Part shown: in pieces, positions 55,629 to 64,000 of the stretch
Layout: each line of letters opens with the position of its first letter
Position numbering within the stretch: position 1 is the stretch's first letter
NCBI RefSeq assembly: GCF_006439055.1
Contig: NZ_RCZC01000001.1
Location: 310,001 to 374,000, forward strand
Direction: 5' to 3'
Origin: Sphingomonas glacialis
GTDB lineage: Bacteria > Pseudomonadota > Alphaproteobacteria > Sphingomonadales > Sphingomonadaceae
Length of the DNA: 64,000 nucleotides
Translations under genes and position numbers: made by a program
The notes under the pieces: generated by a model
What the model was told of the DNA's origin: nothing
Seen by the model: only the letters and a program-made list of their open reading frames with translations
Databases searched by the model: none

Positions 55629-55684
55629 AGCAAAAGGCGCGAAAAGGAGGCGGATATTTACCAACACGCCGCTACACACCGCGC

Positions 55685-55873
55685 ATGCGCTTCCTCATCG
55701 CCCTCCTGCTCGCAAGCCCCGCGCTCGCCGCGCCGCATAGCGGTGTCGTCAAGGTTCGCACCGGCCCCGAGCTCTCCGACATCGTCCTGTTCGTCGTCGC
55801 GGCCCTCGGGGTCTGGCTCGTCCGGCGGGCGATGCGCGCCCGTTTTGCCAAGCGTGACACGCCCAAGGATTGA
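55685..55873 (+). CDS. Small membrane protein in the his operon
   Basis: A 62-residue protein with an N-terminal signal-like segment (FLIALLLASPALAAP) and one transmembrane helix (SDIVLFVVAALGVWLVRRAM), ending in a basic tail. Its family is unknown. It lies between hisF and hisE on the same strand; its short distance from hisE suggests the same transcript. Confidence 0.65.
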   Translation: MRFLIALLLASPALAAPHSGVVKVRTGPELSDIVLFVVAALGVWLVRRAMRARFAKRDTPKD

Positions 55874-55904
55874 CGCAAGCGCCCGCTTGGGCCAGCCCGC
55901 GGCC

Positions 55905-56225
55905 ATGGCCGAAGATACACTCGACACGTTAGAGGCGACGATCCGCGCACGCCGCGGCGCCGACCCCGCGACCTCCTACACCGCCAAGCTGTTCGCGCGC
56001 GGGCGCGGCAAGATCGCGCAGAAGGTCGGCGAGGAAGCGGTCGAGACCGTCATCGCCGCGCTGACCGAGGACAAGGCCGCGCTCGTCGGCGAGGCGACCG
56101 ACCTGATGTTCCACCTGCTCGTGCTGCTCGCCGAGTGCGACGTCTCGCTCGACGACATCCGCGCCGAGATCCGCCAGCGCGAAGGCGTGTCGGGGATCGA
56201 CGAGAAGGCGGCGCGGAAAGCCTAA
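55905..56225 (+). CDS. hisE: Phosphoribosyl-ATP pyrophosphatase
   Basis: HisE removes pyrophosphate from phosphoribosyl-ATP, the second step of histidine synthesis. The 106-residue all-helical protein has SYTAKLFARGRGKIAQKVGEEAVETVIAAL and the metal-binding EATDLMFHLLVLLAE. The start at 55905 is the family N-terminus; the longer frame is a shadow of the small upstream gene. It is downstream of hisF and followed by a variant type A repeat, then the HIT gene. Confidence 0.94.
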   Translation: MAEDTLDTLEATIRARRGADPATSYTAKLFARGRGKIAQKVGEEAVETVIAALTEDKAALVGEATDLMFHLLVLLAECDVSLDDIRAEIRQREGVSGIDEKAARKA

Positions 56226-56227
56226 AA

Positions 56228-56333
56228 CTCCCCTCCCGCTTGCGGGAGGGGTTGGGGGAGGGCATGTCGTAAGCACCGGCGGAAGCCATGGGAGGACAGC
56301 CCCTCCCCTAACCCCTCCCGCAAGCGGGAGGGG
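56228..56333. repeat. Type A-like interspersed palindromic repeat, copy 6 (hisE-HIT gap)
   Basis: About 106 bases with outer hairpins CCCCTCCCGCTTGCGGGAGG and CCCCTCCCGCAAGCGGGAGG. The inner sequence differs from other copies, so it is a variant of the type A layout. Confidence 0.88.
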
Positions 56334-56354
56334 AATCCAAGCGAGAGGGGAATT

Positions 56355-56732
56355 ATGCCGATCGACGCGACGCAGCCCTATGACGACCAGAACATCTTCG
56401 CCAAGATCCTGCGCGGCGAGATCCCCGCGACGCGGCTCTACGAAGACGCATACGCCATCGCCTTTCCCGACATCGCCCCGCAGGCGCCGACGCACATCCT
56501 GGTGATCCCGAAGGGCGCCTATGTTTCGTGGGACGATTTGAGCGCGCGCGGCTCGGACGCCGAGATCGCCGGCTTCGTCCGCGCGGTCGGCAAGGTCGCG
56601 CGCGATGCCGGGTTGGTCGCGCCGGGCTATCGCCTGCTCGCCAATACGGGGCTCGATTCGCACCAGGAGGTGCCGCATCTCCACGTCCATATCTTTGCCG
56701 GTCGGCCGCTCGGTCCGCTGCTCGCGCGCTAA
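56355..56732 (+). CDS. Histidine triad (HIT) nucleotide hydrolase
   Basis: A 125-residue HIT protein: signature HLHVHIFAGRPLG with the three histidines, N-terminal NIFAKILRGEIPATRLYEDA and THILVIPKGAYVSWDDL. These enzymes hydrolyse AMP-lysine and related adenylates. Adjacent to hisE, a pairing I have seen often in alphaproteobacteria; the reason is unclear. A good ribosome site (GAGAGGGG) lies just after the repeat. Confidence 0.92.
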   Translation: MPIDATQPYDDQNIFAKILRGEIPATRLYEDAYAIAFPDIAPQAPTHILVIPKGAYVSWDDLSARGSDAEIAGFVRAVGKVARDAGLVAPGYRLLANTGLDSHQEVPHLHVHIFAGRPLGPLLAR

Positions 56733-56811
56733 GGGGATTGCGCGCGCCTGTTTAGGCTTTAGGCTCGGGTCAGGTTCGCGCTGGACGCGCCAATACTGGG
56801 GATCCGACTGA

Positions 56812-58401
56812 ATGCTGTTTGACCGGGTAAAATCTCTCGACGCGATTCTCGCGACCGCGGAAAAGAAAGGGCTGCACCGATCGCTCGGCGCGTTTCAGCT
56901 GACGATGCTCGGGATCGGCGCGGTGATCGGCACCGGTATCTTCGTGCTGACTTCGGAAGCCGCGCAAAAGGCCGGTCCGGGCATGTTGCTGAGCTTCATC
57001 GTCGCAGGGTTCGTCTGCGCCGTCGCCGCCTTGTGCTATTCGGAGCTGGCCTCGATGGTCCCGGTTTCGGGATCGGCCTATACCTACACCTATGCCGTTA
57101 CCGGCGAATTGCTCGCCTGGATGGTCGGCTGGGCGCTGATCCTCGAATATGCGGTCGGCGCGAGCGCGGTCGCGGTCGGCTGGTCGAACCATTTCATCGG
57201 CTTGCTCAACGGGCTCGGACTGCATGTCCCCGCCGCCATAAGTAATGCCGATGCGCTGATGGCGCACGTCGCGATCGCCTTCGGCGCGGCGCCAAGCGCC
57301 GATCTGACGACGGCGATGGCGACCGGCGGCTGGGTCAACATTCCCGCGGTCGTGATCGTCGGGCTGGTCACCTGGCTGCTCGTGCTCGGCACGACCGAGA
57401 GCGCGCGCGCCAACGCCGTGCTCGTCGCGATCAAGATCGTCGCGCTGACGGTCTTCGTGATCCTGACGATCCCGGTGCTCAAATCGAGCAATTTCGATCC
57501 CCTGATGCCCACCGGCACAGTCGGCGTGTTCGGCGCGGCAGCTTCGATCTTCTTTGCCTATGTCGGCTTCGACGCGGTCTCGACCGCGGCCGAGGAAACC
57601 AAGAACCCGCAACGCAACGTGCCCATTGGCCTGATCGCGTCGCTCGGCATCTGCACGATCTTCTACCTGCTCGTCGCCACCGGCGCGATCGGCGCGATCG
57701 GCGCGCAGCCGGTGATGAGCGCGGGCATCCCGCTGTCGCCGGGCTCGCCCGAGCTCGCCGGCCGCTGCGCCAGCATCGTTGCGAGCGGTACGCTCGAGCC
57801 GCTGGTCTGCTCGAAGGAAGCGCTGGTCCATGTGCTCAGCTCGATCGGCTGGCCGGGCGTCGGCCGGCTCGTCGGCCTCGCCGCGGTCCTGGCCTTGCCC
57901 TCGGTCGTGCTGATGATGATGTTCGGCCAGACGCGCGTGTTCTTCACCATGGCGCGCGACGGCCTGCTCCCCGCCAAGCTCGCCTCGGTCCACCCCAAGT
58001 TCCGCACGCCGCATGTCGTGACGGTCGTCACCGGGATCGGCGCGGCGCTTGCGTCGGCGGTGCTGCCGGTCGGCAAACTCGCCGATTATTCGAATTCGGG
58101 GACGCTGTTCGCCTTCTTCATGGTCGCGGTGTCGGTGATGGTGCTGCGCAAGACCGACCCGACCCGCCGCCGTCCGTTCCGTACGCCGGCGGTGTACATC
58201 ATCGCGCCGCTCGCGATCATCGGCTGCCTCGGGCTGTATTTCTCGCTGCCGCTGACCGCGATCCTGGTCCTGCCGGGCTGGGGTGCGATCGGGCTGGTGG
58301 TATATTTCGTCTACAGCCGCTCGCGCAGCCATGTCGGGCGCGGCCTGACCGAAGTCGTATCGGACGACGAGCTGGCACCGGCGCCTCCGGGCGCCCGCTA
58401 A
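56812..58401 (+). CDS. APC family amino acid permease
   Basis: A 529-residue inner-membrane transporter with about 12 to 14 hydrophobic segments. The helix-1 motif GIGAVIGTGIFVLTS is the substrate-binding unwound segment of basic or cationic amino-acid transporters (CAT/YfnA type); SGSAYTYTYAVTGELLAW follows. Substrate most likely a cationic or neutral amino acid; direction is not known. A bidirectional terminator follows. Confidence 0.88.
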   Translation: MLFDRVKSLDAILATAEKKGLHRSLGAFQLTMLGIGAVIGTGIFVLTSEAAQKAGPGMLLSFIVAGFVCAVAALCYSELASMVPVSGSAYTYTYAVTGELLAWMVGWALILEYAVGASAVAVGWSNHFIGLLNGLGLHVPAAISNADALMAHVAIAFGAAPSADLTTAMATGGWVNIPAVVIVGLVTWLLVLGTTESARANAVLVAIKIVALTVFVILTIPVLKSSNFDPLMPTGTVGVFGAAASIFFAYVGFDAVSTAAEETKNPQRNVPIGLIASLGICTIFYLLVATGAIGAIGAQPVMSAGIPLSPGSPELAGRCASIVASGTLEPLVCSKEALVHVLSSIGWPGVGRLVGLAAVLALPSVVLMMMFGQTRVFFTMARDGLLPAKLASVHPKFRTPHVVTVVTGIGAALASAVLPVGKLADYSNSGTLFAFFMVAVSVMVLRKTDPTRRRPFRTPAVYIIAPLAIIGCLGLYFSLPLTAILVLPGWGAIGLVVYFVYSRSRSHVGRGLTEVVSDDELAPAPPGAR

Positions 58402-58421
58402 GTCGGACGGGACTGCATACG

Positions 58422-58454
58422 AAAAAGGCCGGGGAGCGATCCCCGGCCTTTTTT
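58422..58454 (+). terminator. Strong bidirectional intrinsic terminator
   Basis: A 9-bp GC stem GGCCGGGGA (58427-58435) with TCCCCGGCC (58440-58448), loop GCGA, is flanked by A5 on the left and T6 on the right. It ends the permease transcript and could also serve the opposite strand. Confidence 0.92.
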
Positions 58455-58478
58455 ATGTCTGGCGAACTGACGCTCGAG

Positions 58479-58590
58479 CCTCCCCTCCCTGAAAGGGAGG
58501 GGTTGGGGGTGGGTTGGCCGATCGCGGAGAGGCCACGCCCTACAACGGGCCGACCCACCCCTCGATCCCCTCCCTTTCAGGGAGGGGAGG
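58479..58590. repeat. Type A interspersed palindromic repeat, copy 7
   Basis: About 112 bases, typical type A arms, between the convergent permease and adenosine kinase genes and just after the terminator. Confidence 0.9.
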
Positions 58591-58600
58591 AAGGCAGGCT

Positions 58601-59599
58601 TCAGCCGAGCTTCGACGCGATCAGCGCCTTGAGATCGACCTGCGCGCGCGCGCCGTAATGCGAGATGATCTCGGCCGCGCAGACCGCCCCCATCTTGAGC
58701 GAATCGGCGATGCTCTTGCCCTGCGCCTGGCCGCGCAGGAAGCCCGCCGCGAACAGGTCGCCCGCACCCGTCGTATCGACGACGCGCTCGATCGGCTCGG
58801 CGGCGACGCTGACGGTCTGCCCGCCCGAGACCGCGATCGCGCCCTTTTCGCTGCGCGTGACGACGAGCATCGGCACCTGCGACGCCGCCGCAGCGACCGC
58901 CGCGTCGAAATCCTGATTGTCCATCAGAGCCGTAATCTCGGCCTCATTGGCGAACATGATGTCGATCAGGCCGTCGGCCATCAGCTGGCGGAAATCGCCG
59001 CCGTGGCGCGAGATGCAGAAGATATCGCTGAGCGTGAAGGCGACTTTCCGCCCGGCCGAGCGTGCGACATCGATCGCGGCGCGCATCGCCTGGCGCGGTT
59101 CCTCGGGATCCCACAGATAGCCTTCGAGATACAGGATCGCCGCATTGGCGATCAGATCGCGATCGAGCGCGGATTCGGGGAGGAACTGCGACGCACCGAG
59201 AAAGGTGTTCATCGTGCGCTGGCCATCGGGCGTGACGAAGATCAGGCAGCGTGCGGTGGTCGGATCGCCGTCGCGCGCCGCCGTCGTGAAGTCGATCCCG
59301 ACCGCGCGAATGTCGTGCGCGAAGATGTCGCCGAGTTCGTCGCTCGCGACCTGGCCGATGAAACCGCACTTGCCGCCCATCGCCGCGATCCCCGCAACGG
59401 TGTTCGCCGCCGAGCCGCCGCTCGCCTCGATCCCCGGGCCCATCTTGGCGTAGAGCGCATCGGCTTCCTCGGGCGAGAACATCAGCTGCATCGAGCCCTT
59501 GGTCATCGCGGCTTCGGCGAGGAAGGCATCGTCGGACTGCGACAACACATCCACGATGGCATTGCCGATCGCGACGACGTCATAGGTGGGCTGGCTCAA
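58601..59599 (-). CDS. PfkB family carbohydrate kinase, adenosine-kinase-like
   Basis: A 332-residue sugar/nucleoside kinase. PfkB signature 1 is in GGSAANTVAGIAAMGGKCGFIG and signature 2 in DTTGAGDLFAAGFLRG (catalytic Asp). The N-terminal DVVAIGNAIVDVLS fits the adenosine/nucleoside kinase branch common in alphaproteobacteria. No ATG opens this protein; the start is TTG at 59597-59599 with ribosome site GGAGA 6 bases upstream. Confidence 0.87.
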   Translation of the reverse strand: MSQPTYDVVAIGNAIVDVLSQSDDAFLAEAAMTKGSMQLMFSPEEADALYAKMGPGIEASGGSAANTVAGIAAMGGKCGFIGQVASDELGDIFAHDIRAVGIDFTTAARDGDPTTARCLIFVTPDGQRTMNTFLGASQFLPESALDRDLIANAAILYLEGYLWDPEEPRQAMRAAIDVARSAGRKVAFTLSDIFCISRHGGDFRQLMADGLIDIMFANEAEITALMDNQDFDAAVAAAASQVPMLVVTRSEKGAIAVSGGQTVSVAAEPIERVVDTTGAGDLFAAGFLRGQAQGKSIADSLKMGAVCAAEIISHYGARAQVDLKALIASKLG

Positions 59600-59667
59600 G
59601 GCGGGTCTCCGGGAAAAAGGTCTCTTAGCATGTGCCGTACCGGGGGGGTGGAACGCGCGCAACTCTC

Positions 59668-59754
59668 CGTCACCCCGGCGCAGGTCTGGGCCGCTGCGCG
59701 GGACGCGAACGGCCCGCGTCGAACGCAGCGGCCCCGGCCTTCGCCGGGGTGACG
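59668..59754. repeat. Type B interspersed palindromic repeat, copy 5
   Basis: About 87 bases starting CGTCACCCCGGCGCAGGTC and ending GCCTTCGCCGGGGTGACGG, with long complementary ends, between the divergent adenosine kinase and EI24 genes. Confidence 0.9.
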
Positions 59755-59784
59755 GGCGCGCGGGAGGCAGCTAGGACCAGCCCC

Positions 59785-60465
59785 ATGTTGCGTGCGCTCC
59801 TCCTCTCGCTCGGCCAGCTCGGCGATCGCAAGATTGTCGCGGTGTTCCTCAAGTCGCTCGCGCTGACCGTGGTGCTGATCGCCGCGCTCGGCGTCGCTTT
59901 GTGGTATGGCGCGACGCAGGCGGCGGCGGATTGGGGCTGGGATCCGGCCGCGGGCGGCGTGCTCGGCGCGGTGGCGCTGCTTGCCGCATTCGGGATCAGC
60001 TGGCTGCTGTTCCGCGCGATCGCGATCGCGGTGATGATGGCCTTCGCCGACGATGTCGTCGTCGCGGTCGAGGCGCGGCATTACCCCGCCGCGCTCGAGA
60101 CCGCGCGCAGCGTCTCGGCGGCGCGCGGGATCGGCCTCGGGCTGCGCTCGGCAGCGCGGGCGATCCTCGTCAACCTCGCGCTCGCGCCGGTCTATGTCGC
60201 CTTGCTCGTCACAGGGGTCGGCACCTGGCTGCTGTTCTTCCTGGTCAATGGCTGGCTGCTCGGACGCGATCTTGGCGAGCTCGTCGCGGCGCGCCACGTG
60301 CCGCCTGCGCTGATGCGAGACTGGCGCAAGACGGGCGCGGTCGATCGCTTCGCGCTGGGGGTTGCGGGGACCGCCCTGTTCATGGTTCCGATTGCGAACC
60401 TCTTCGCGCCGATCCTTGGTGCGGCGATGGCGACGCATCTGTTCCATTCGGGGCGAACGACATGA
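59785..60465 (+). CDS. EI24 domain membrane protein (CysZ-like)
   Basis: A 226-residue inner-membrane protein of the EI24/CysZ family, with about five hydrophobic segments, RAIAIAVMMAFADDVVVAVEARHYP and FFLVNGWLLGRDLGELVAARH, and a C-terminal VANLFAPILGAAMATHLFH-type ending. CysZ takes up sulfate in gammaproteobacteria; function in sphingomonads is not certain. The start at 59785 is chosen by the protein; the next gene's ATG overlaps its stop (ATGA). Confidence 0.88.
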   Translation: MLRALLLSLGQLGDRKIVAVFLKSLALTVVLIAALGVALWYGATQAAADWGWDPAAGGVLGAVALLAAFGISWLLFRAIAIAVMMAFADDVVVAVEARHYPAALETARSVSAARGIGLGLRSAARAILVNLALAPVYVALLVTGVGTWLLFFLVNGWLLGRDLGELVAARHVPPALMRDWRKTGAVDRFALGVAGTALFMVPIANLFAPILGAAMATHLFHSGRTT

Positions 60466-60827
60466 AGCTTTTCGGTGCAATTCTGGTCGGGCTGGCGCTG
60501 TCGGGCTGCGTCGCGAGCACGACGACGGCCCCGGTCGCGCGCCCGGCGATGGTGCCGATCCCGACCGGCACCGCGGGCCTCGGCGGCGTGATCGGCGCGA
60601 CCGCGGCGCATCTGACCGGCCTGTTCGGGGCGCCCGTCGCGGATGTGCGCGAAGGCACTGCGCGCAAACTGCAGTTCAACAATGCGACCTGCGTGCTCGA
60701 CGCCTATCTCTATCCCAACGGCAAGTCCGAGCCCGTCGTCACCTATCTCGACGCGCGCCAGACCGACGGATCGCCGATCGATCGCGCAAGCTGCGTGGGC
60801 GCGTTGCAGGTCGGGCGGCGGAAATAG
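60462..60827 (+). CDS. Putative lipoprotein
   Basis: A 121-residue protein with lipobox LALSGC (Cys16), so it is lipid-anchored after signal-peptidase II cleavage. The mature part has IGATAAHLTGLFGAPVADVREG and a region NNATCVLDAYLYPNG, typical of a small conserved outer- or inner-membrane lipoprotein of alphaproteobacteria; I cannot name it. It overlaps the EI24 gene by 4 bases, so they are co-translated. queG is convergent, 1 base away. Confidence 0.8.
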   Translation: MKLFGAILVGLALSGCVASTTTAPVARPAMVPIPTGTAGLGGVIGATAAHLTGLFGAPVADVREGTARKLQFNNATCVLDAYLYPNGKSEPVVTYLDARQTDGSPIDRASCVGALQVGRRK

Positions 60828-60828
60828 G

Positions 60829-61902
60829 TTAAGCGTCCGCAAGCTCGGCGAACGCCCACTCCGCGGCTTCCGCCACGACCGGGTTGGGATCGTCGCGCAG
60901 CAATGCGACCTGCGCGCGTAATCCGGGATCGCCGCTGTTGCCCGCGGCAATCAGGCAGTTGCGCACCATACGGTCGCGCCCGATGCGCTTGATCGGCGAG
61001 CCAGCGAACACCTGGCGGAAGCCCGCATCGTCGAGCGCGAGCAGATCGGCGAGCTCAGGCGCGACAAGTTCGGCGCGTGGCAGGAACGCGCGGTTCGCGC
61101 TCGCCGCGGCAGCGAACTTGTTCCACGGGCAGACCGCGAGGCAATCGTCGCAGCCGTAGATGCGGTTGCCGATGCCCTTGCGGAATTCGAGCGGGATCGG
61201 CCCGGCATGTTCGATCGTCAGATACGAGATGCAGCGCCGCGCATCTAGCCGATAGGGCGCGGGGAAGGCATCGGTCGGGCACGCGCGCTGGCAGGCGTCG
61301 CAAGATCCGCAATGGTCGGCCACCGGCGGCGTGACCGCGCCGAACGCTCCGATCTCGAGCGTCGTGTAGATCGCCCCCAGAAACAGCCAGCTCCCCTCGC
61401 TACGGCTCACCAGATTGGTATGCTTGCCCTGCCACCCCAGCCCCGCCGCCTCGGCGAGCGGCTTCTCCATCACGGGTGCTGTATCGACGAACACCTTGAG
61501 GTCGATCCCCGGCGCCTCCGCCACCAGCCAGCGTGCGAGCGCCTTCAGCGCGCGCTTGACGACGTCGTGATAGTCGCCGCCCTGCGCATAGGTCGAGATC
61601 CGCCCTACCCCGCCCTCGCCCGCCAGCGCGAGCGGATCGGTCGCCGGGGCATAACTCATCCCGAGCGCGATCACGCTCTTCACCTCGGGCCACAGTCCGG
61701 CGGGTGATTCGCGGTGGTGTGCGCGCTCCTCCATCCAGATCATCCCGCCGTGCAGCCCCTCGCGCAGCCATTGCTGCAACCGCTCGGCGGTCTTGGGCGC
61801 CGCGTCCGCCGCAGCGACACCGCACGCGACGAAACCGAATTCGCGCGCCTTCGCCGCAAGGCGCTGTTCGAGGGGCAAAGCGTCAACCACTGTCCGCCAC
61901 AT
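60829..61902 (-). CDS. queG: Epoxyqueuosine reductase
   Basis: QueG reduces epoxyqueuosine in tRNA to queuosine, using cobalamin and two 4Fe-4S clusters. The 357-residue protein has the ferredoxin-like cysteine sets [17 protein letters not shown] and [13 protein letters not shown] (clusters), IALGMSYAP and [15 protein letters not shown] in the N-terminal domain, and a C-terminal HEAT-like stretch. It works after QueA, whose gene is at 19.5 kb. Confidence 0.95.
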   Translation of the reverse strand: MWRTVVDALPLEQRLAAKAREFGFVACGVAAADAAPKTAERLQQWLREGLHGGMIWMEERAHHRESPAGLWPEVKSVIALGMSYAPATDPLALAGEGGVGRISTYAQGGDYHDVVKRALKALARWLVAEAPGIDLKVFVDTAPVMEKPLAEAAGLGWQGKHTNLVSRSEGSWLFLGAIYTTLEIGAFGAVTPPVADHCGSCDACQRACPTDAFPAPYRLDARRCISYLTIEHAGPIPLEFRKGIGNRIYGCDDCLAVCPWNKFAAAASANRAFLPRAELVAPELADLLALDDAGFRQVFAGSPIKRIGRDRMVRNCLIAAGNSGDPGLRAQVALLRDDPNPVVAEAAEWAFAELADA

Positions 61903-61994
61903 AGCGTGCTCGCACCGCGCTTGTCGAAGCCCGGCGCACTATTCTACACAGGCAATACAGCGCTCAGCATCGGGCGCGGACGGCGGGGGTCTTC

Positions 61995-62938
<944 letters not shown>

Positions 62939-62942
<4 letters not shown>

Positions 62943-64000
62943 GCGCGCAGCCGATCAGCAACACGCGCCGCACGATCCGCCAGGCGATGACGATCGCACG
63001 GCGCGATTTCGTCGCGACGGTGTTCACCCCGACCTTCCTGCTGTTCCTGCTCTCGCCGCTGTTCACGATCGGCTTCGGCCTGGTCGGCGGGATGGGTGCA
63101 TCGACCGTGGCGAGCGGATCGAGCGAGAAGACGCGGATCGTCGCGATCGTACCGCCGGCCCAGCAGGACGCGATGCGATCGGCCGATGCGCGGCTGCGCG
63201 ATGCGTTCGCGCGCGGCGACCGCCCGCCCGCGCTGGCGATCGAGTCGCCCGCGGCAGATCCCGATGCGCAGGCACGCGCCGCCTTCAAGAGCCGCAAGGG
63301 CATCGACGCCTCGGCCACGCTGTTCGGCGACCTGACACATCCGACGATCCTCTACGACGGCCAGGGCCGCAGCGATGCGCGCTATCTCGCCTCGCTCGCC
63401 GAAGCGACGCTGCGCACCGACCCGGCGCAGACCCAACCGCTGAGCAAGGCGACGCTCACCTCGATCGCGCGCGCCGCGCCGACCGAGAGCGGACACAAGC
63501 AAGCCGCCTTCATCGCAGTGTTCGGGATCTTCTTCCTTGCGCTGCTGCTGGCAGGCCAAGTCGTCGGCACGATGATGGAGGAGCGCAGCAACAAGGTGGT
63601 CGAGGTGCTCGCCGCCGCGGTGCCGCTCGAGGCGGTGTTCTTCGGCAAGCTGCTCGGCATGTTCGGCTCGGCAATCCTGTTCGTCGGCTTCTGGACGACG
63701 CTCGTCACGCAGATCGGCGGCATCCTGCCCGCGCGCTACGCCACCGCGATCGGCGAGATCGGCCCGGCAGTCGGCGCGCCGATGTTCTTCCTGCTGTTCT
63801 TCGCCTATTTCGCGATGGCGTATCTGCTGCTCGGCGCGGTGTTCCTCGGCGTCGGCGCGCAAGCCTCGACCGCGCGCGAATTGCAGATGATGTCGCTGCC
63901 GATCACGATCATCCAGGTCGCGATGTTCGGCCTCGCGCTGAAGGCAAGTGCGGCGCCCGACTCGACGCTGGCCAAGGCGGTCGAGATCTTCCCGCTCAGC
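62939..64000 (+). CDS. ABC-2 type transporter permease (NatB-like), 5' part
   Basis: A permease that continues past the right edge; 354 residues are visible with no stop. An N-terminal helix (about 28-50, TFLLFLLSPLFTIGFGLVGG) precedes a large extracytoplasmic domain (about 55-180). Helices follow near 180-205 (AAFIAVFGIFFLALLLAGQVVG), 225-250, 275-300 and 310-330, with MMEERSNKVVEVLAA between the first two. The fold and motif MEERSNKVVEVL are typical of NatB/ABC-2 exporters. It overlaps the ATPase gene by 4 bases. Confidence 0.9.

Overview
The window is a strongly GC-rich, densely coding chromosomal segment of an alphaproteobacterium, most likely a sphingomonad (Sphingomonas or a close relative). 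The call rests on several alphaproteobacterial regulators and families (a CpdR-type receiver, a TrcR/DUF1013 protein, SspB-alpha, DUF1192, an ATP12 chaperone), on the secreted hydrolase and peptidase repertoire, and on two families of short GC-rich interspersed palindromic repeats that I recognise as typical of sphingomonad genomes. I see no rRNA, prophage, IS element or CRISPR array. One tRNA gene (Val, GAC) is present. About 71 protein genes are supported; those at both edges are cut by the window.

Layout. 0-2.6 kb: end of gnd, then two overlapping paralogous secreted alpha/beta hydrolases. 3.0-8.0 kb: a translationally coupled osmotic-stress cassette, MscS channel - OtsB - GH15 glycosidase - OtsA. 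8.2-13.4 kb: tRNA-Val with terminator, CpdR-like receiver divergent from an N-formylglutamate amidohydrolase, a candidate small RNA, cytochrome b561, SapC, a D-2-hydroxyacid-type FAD oxidase and a small secreted protein. 13.4-25.6 kb: DEAD-box helicase with a long hexapeptide-repeat tail, GST, Tat-exported dienelactone hydrolase, MBL-fold protein, HAD phosphatase, EF-hand protein, queA, cyclophilin, coaD, ispA, xseB, a succinate-semialdehyde-type dehydrogenase and a quinone oxidoreductase. 25.7-37.6 kb: DUF1192, clpA, a membrane diguanylate cyclase, acyl-CoA ligase, a GIY-YIG nuclease bracketed by palindromic repeats, a metallophosphoesterase plus glycosyltransferase pair, parDE, trcR and tgt. 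37.8-47.1 kb: a cluster of exported hydrolases (M16 double-domain peptidase, SleB-type cell-wall hydrolase, S9 peptidase, tricorn-like S41 peptidase). 47.2-52.4 kb: GT-C-like membrane protein, ATP12, gmk, fumC, sspB. 52.5-56.7 kb: hisB-hisH-hisA-hisF-hisE and a HIT protein, with a repeat element in nearly every gap. 56.8-64.0 kb: APC permease, adenosine-kinase-like PfkB enzyme, EI24 membrane protein, lipoprotein, queG and an ABC exporter running off the right edge.

Themes: queuosine synthesis (queA, tgt, queG, dispersed); regulated proteolysis (clpA, cpdR, sspB); osmoprotection (mscS-otsBA); late histidine synthesis; envelope hydrolysis. The most unusual observations are the structured small RNA candidate at 9.8 kb with its own promoter and CU-rich exposed segments, the GIY-YIG gene whose 3' end is itself a copy of the palindromic repeat that also lies just upstream of it, and interspersed repeats that appear to supply Shine-Dalgarno sequences to tgt and hisF.
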